A DNA stretch of 5,482 bases from Sulfurovum sp. (GTDB taxonomy: Bacteria > Campylobacterota > Campylobacteria > Campylobacterales > Sulfurovaceae). The stretch lies in contig JALVGO010000040.1 of the NCBI GenBank assembly GCA_027029065.1, positions 1 to 5,482 on the forward strand. Reading direction: 5' to 3'. How positions within the stretch are numbered: position 1 is the first letter of the stretch; each line of letters begins with the position of its first letter. A program made the position numbers and the translations under genes. This document shows, one piece after another, positions 4,921-5,482 of this stretch. The notes under the pieces are model-generated. The model did no database searches, was not told the origin of the DNA, and worked only from the letters and a program-made list of their open reading frames with translations.

Positions 4921-5482
4921 ATGTGTTGGTTATCGGATCAGGCGGCGCGGGGCTCTCCGCTGCCCTTGCTGCCAAAGCCTACGGTGCCTCTGTACTTGTC
5001 ATAGGCAAGATGTACCCCACCAACTCCCAAACCGCTATGGCACAAGGGGGCATGAACGCAGCGCTTGGCAATGTCGAGGAAGATCACGTCTCACTGCATA
5101 TCGCAGATACCATAAAGTCAGCTCACGGGCTCTGCGACGAAGATACAGTACGACACATGTGTGCCGATGCACCCAAGACCATAGCGTGGCTCGAAACACT
5201 TGGTATGCCCTTCTCACGAATAGAAGCATCACACAGCGATGCAAACCGCAACTCTTCACTCTTCACTCTTCACTCTTCACTAAAATCTATCGCCCAGCGA
5301 CAGCTCGGCGGTGCAAGCGCCAAACGCGCCTGCTATGCGCAGGACTATACCGGGCTCAAGCTGCTGCATACACTCTATGACAACTGTCTGAAAGAGGAAA
5401 TCTCCTTTCTCGATGAGCACTTTTTACTTGATCTCATTGTCTCTGGTGATACAGTTAAGGGTGCTGTTTTACTTGATATCCG
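4914..5482 (+). CDS. Fumarate reductase/succinate dehydrogenase-like flavoprotein subunit, 5' part
   Basis: The ATG at 4914 has AGGAG six bases upstream, and the FAD-binding fold begins at once: VDVLVIGSGGAG with GSGGAG at 8-13. The frame stays open to the window end (189 codons seen of a probable 500-600). MYPTNSQTAMAQGGMNAALG (33-52), HIADTIKSAHGLCDED (62-77) and QRQLGGASAKRACYAQDYTG (128-147) are typical of the FrdA/SdhA/NadB flavoprotein family, which transfers electrons between FAD and fumarate/succinate or a similar acid. The family His that binds FAD covalently in FrdA/SdhA (SHT) is Gln39 here (SQT), so FAD is probably non-covalent. There is no Tat or Sec signal, so the N-terminal part is cytosolic, unlike the exported methylmenaquinol:fumarate reductase. 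Residues 105-124 are a repeat-derived insert (copy B). L-aspartate oxidase is an alternative; the RQLGGASAKRACY stretch favours the fumarate reductase side. An iron-sulphur partner gene should lie downstream if so. Confidence 0.85.
   Translation, partial: MVDVLVIGSGGAGLSAALAAKAYGASVLVIGKMYPTNSQTAMAQGGMNAALGNVEEDHVSLHIADTIKSAHGLCDEDTVRHMCADAPKTIAWLETLGMPFSRIEASHSDANRNSSLFTLHSSLKSIAQRQLGGASAKRACYAQDYTGLKLLHTLYDNCLKEEISFLDEHFLLDLIVSGDTVKGAVLLDI
5226..5285. repeat. Composite heptamer-repeat element, copy B (inside the flavoprotein gene)
   Basis: It starts with an imperfect palindrome (GCATC 5226-5230, 7-base loop, GATGC 5238-5242), then spacer AAACCGC and AA, four heptamers and CTAAAA. It is 60 bases long and falls exactly on codon boundaries, encoding residues 105-124 (ASHSDANRNS, then a Ser/Leu/Thr/His-rich run). 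It sits between SRIE and SIAQRQLGG, where I would expect a short surface loop in relatives. Compare copy A at 4834-4894. Confidence 0.6.
5251..5282 (+). repeat. Tandem heptamer array ACTCTTC, 4 copies plus a partial, inside the coding sequence
   Basis: Perfect units lie at 5251-5257, 5258-5264, 5265-5271 and 5272-5278, followed by ACTA. Losing one unit would bring TAA at 5281-5283 into frame at once; gaining one would bring in TGA at 5378-5380. Only copy numbers differing by three keep the flavoprotein frame. Confidence 0.92.

Noticed and set aside
4847..5380. A 177-codon open frame overlapping the leader and the flavoprotein gene
   Set aside because: Its translation is rich in Arg and Cys and has no family features, while the overlapping frame from 4914 encodes a clear FAD-binding flavoprotein. 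It matters only as the frame entered after a slippage event.

Overview
The window looks like the chromosome of a deep-branching Campylobacterota (epsilonproteobacterial) chemolithotroph of the Sulfurovum/Sulfurimonas kind. This is an inference from the gene types (formate-using PurT, a YjbQ protein, an HP0096-like 2-hydroxyacid dehydrogenase and a fumarate-reductase-like flavoprotein), the gene style and a 'CGATAAAATA' -10 element with no strong -35. The mid-range GC of the housekeeping genes fits Sulfurovum better than the AT-rich Sulfurimonas. No RNA gene, CRISPR array, transposase or integrase is visible.

Layout, all on the + strand. Bases 1-347 are the 3' end of an unrecognised gene. Bases 357-2099 encode a 580-residue exported protein with a small beta-rich domain and a large C-terminal half that resembles a TIM-barrel glycosidase in pattern only. 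This gene is clearly more AT-rich than its neighbours (about 33-43% GC in three 60-base lines counted, against 55-57% in lines from the flanking genes). A 190-base gap at 2100-2289 holds a weak hairpin and a promoter. A compact operon follows: purT (2290-3456), a yjbQ homologue (3446-3862, overlapping purT by 11 bases) and a D-2-hydroxyacid dehydrogenase (3864-4811, one base after yjbQ). A 102-base leader then leads into a fumarate reductase/succinate dehydrogenase-like flavoprotein gene (4914 to the window end, incomplete).

The unusual part is 4812-5285. The leader holds a short palindrome, four tandem heptamers (CTCCTAC type, matching the anti-Shine-Dalgarno end of 16S rRNA) and a perfect 9-bp hairpin that buries the flavoprotein gene's Shine-Dalgarno sequence. 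A possible 35-codon ORF starts one base after the dehydrogenase stop, reads through all of this and ends over the flavoprotein start codon. Inside the flavoprotein gene is a second element of nearly the same length and plan (palindrome, spacer, four heptamers of ACTCTTC, then CTAAAA). It fills exactly 20 codons, and a one-copy change in its array would break the frame. Together these suggest a dispersed heptamer-repeat element that has inserted before and within one gene, with possible copy-number control of expression. The structures are seen directly; the regulatory role is inference.

In function, purT puts formate into purine synthesis. YjbQ is a small conserved enzyme-like protein linked to thiamine phosphate synthesis in E. 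coli. The dehydrogenase reduces a 2-keto acid, perhaps hydroxypyruvate or glyoxylate. The flavoprotein would act on fumarate/succinate or a similar dicarboxylate. No single pathway visibly ties the four together.
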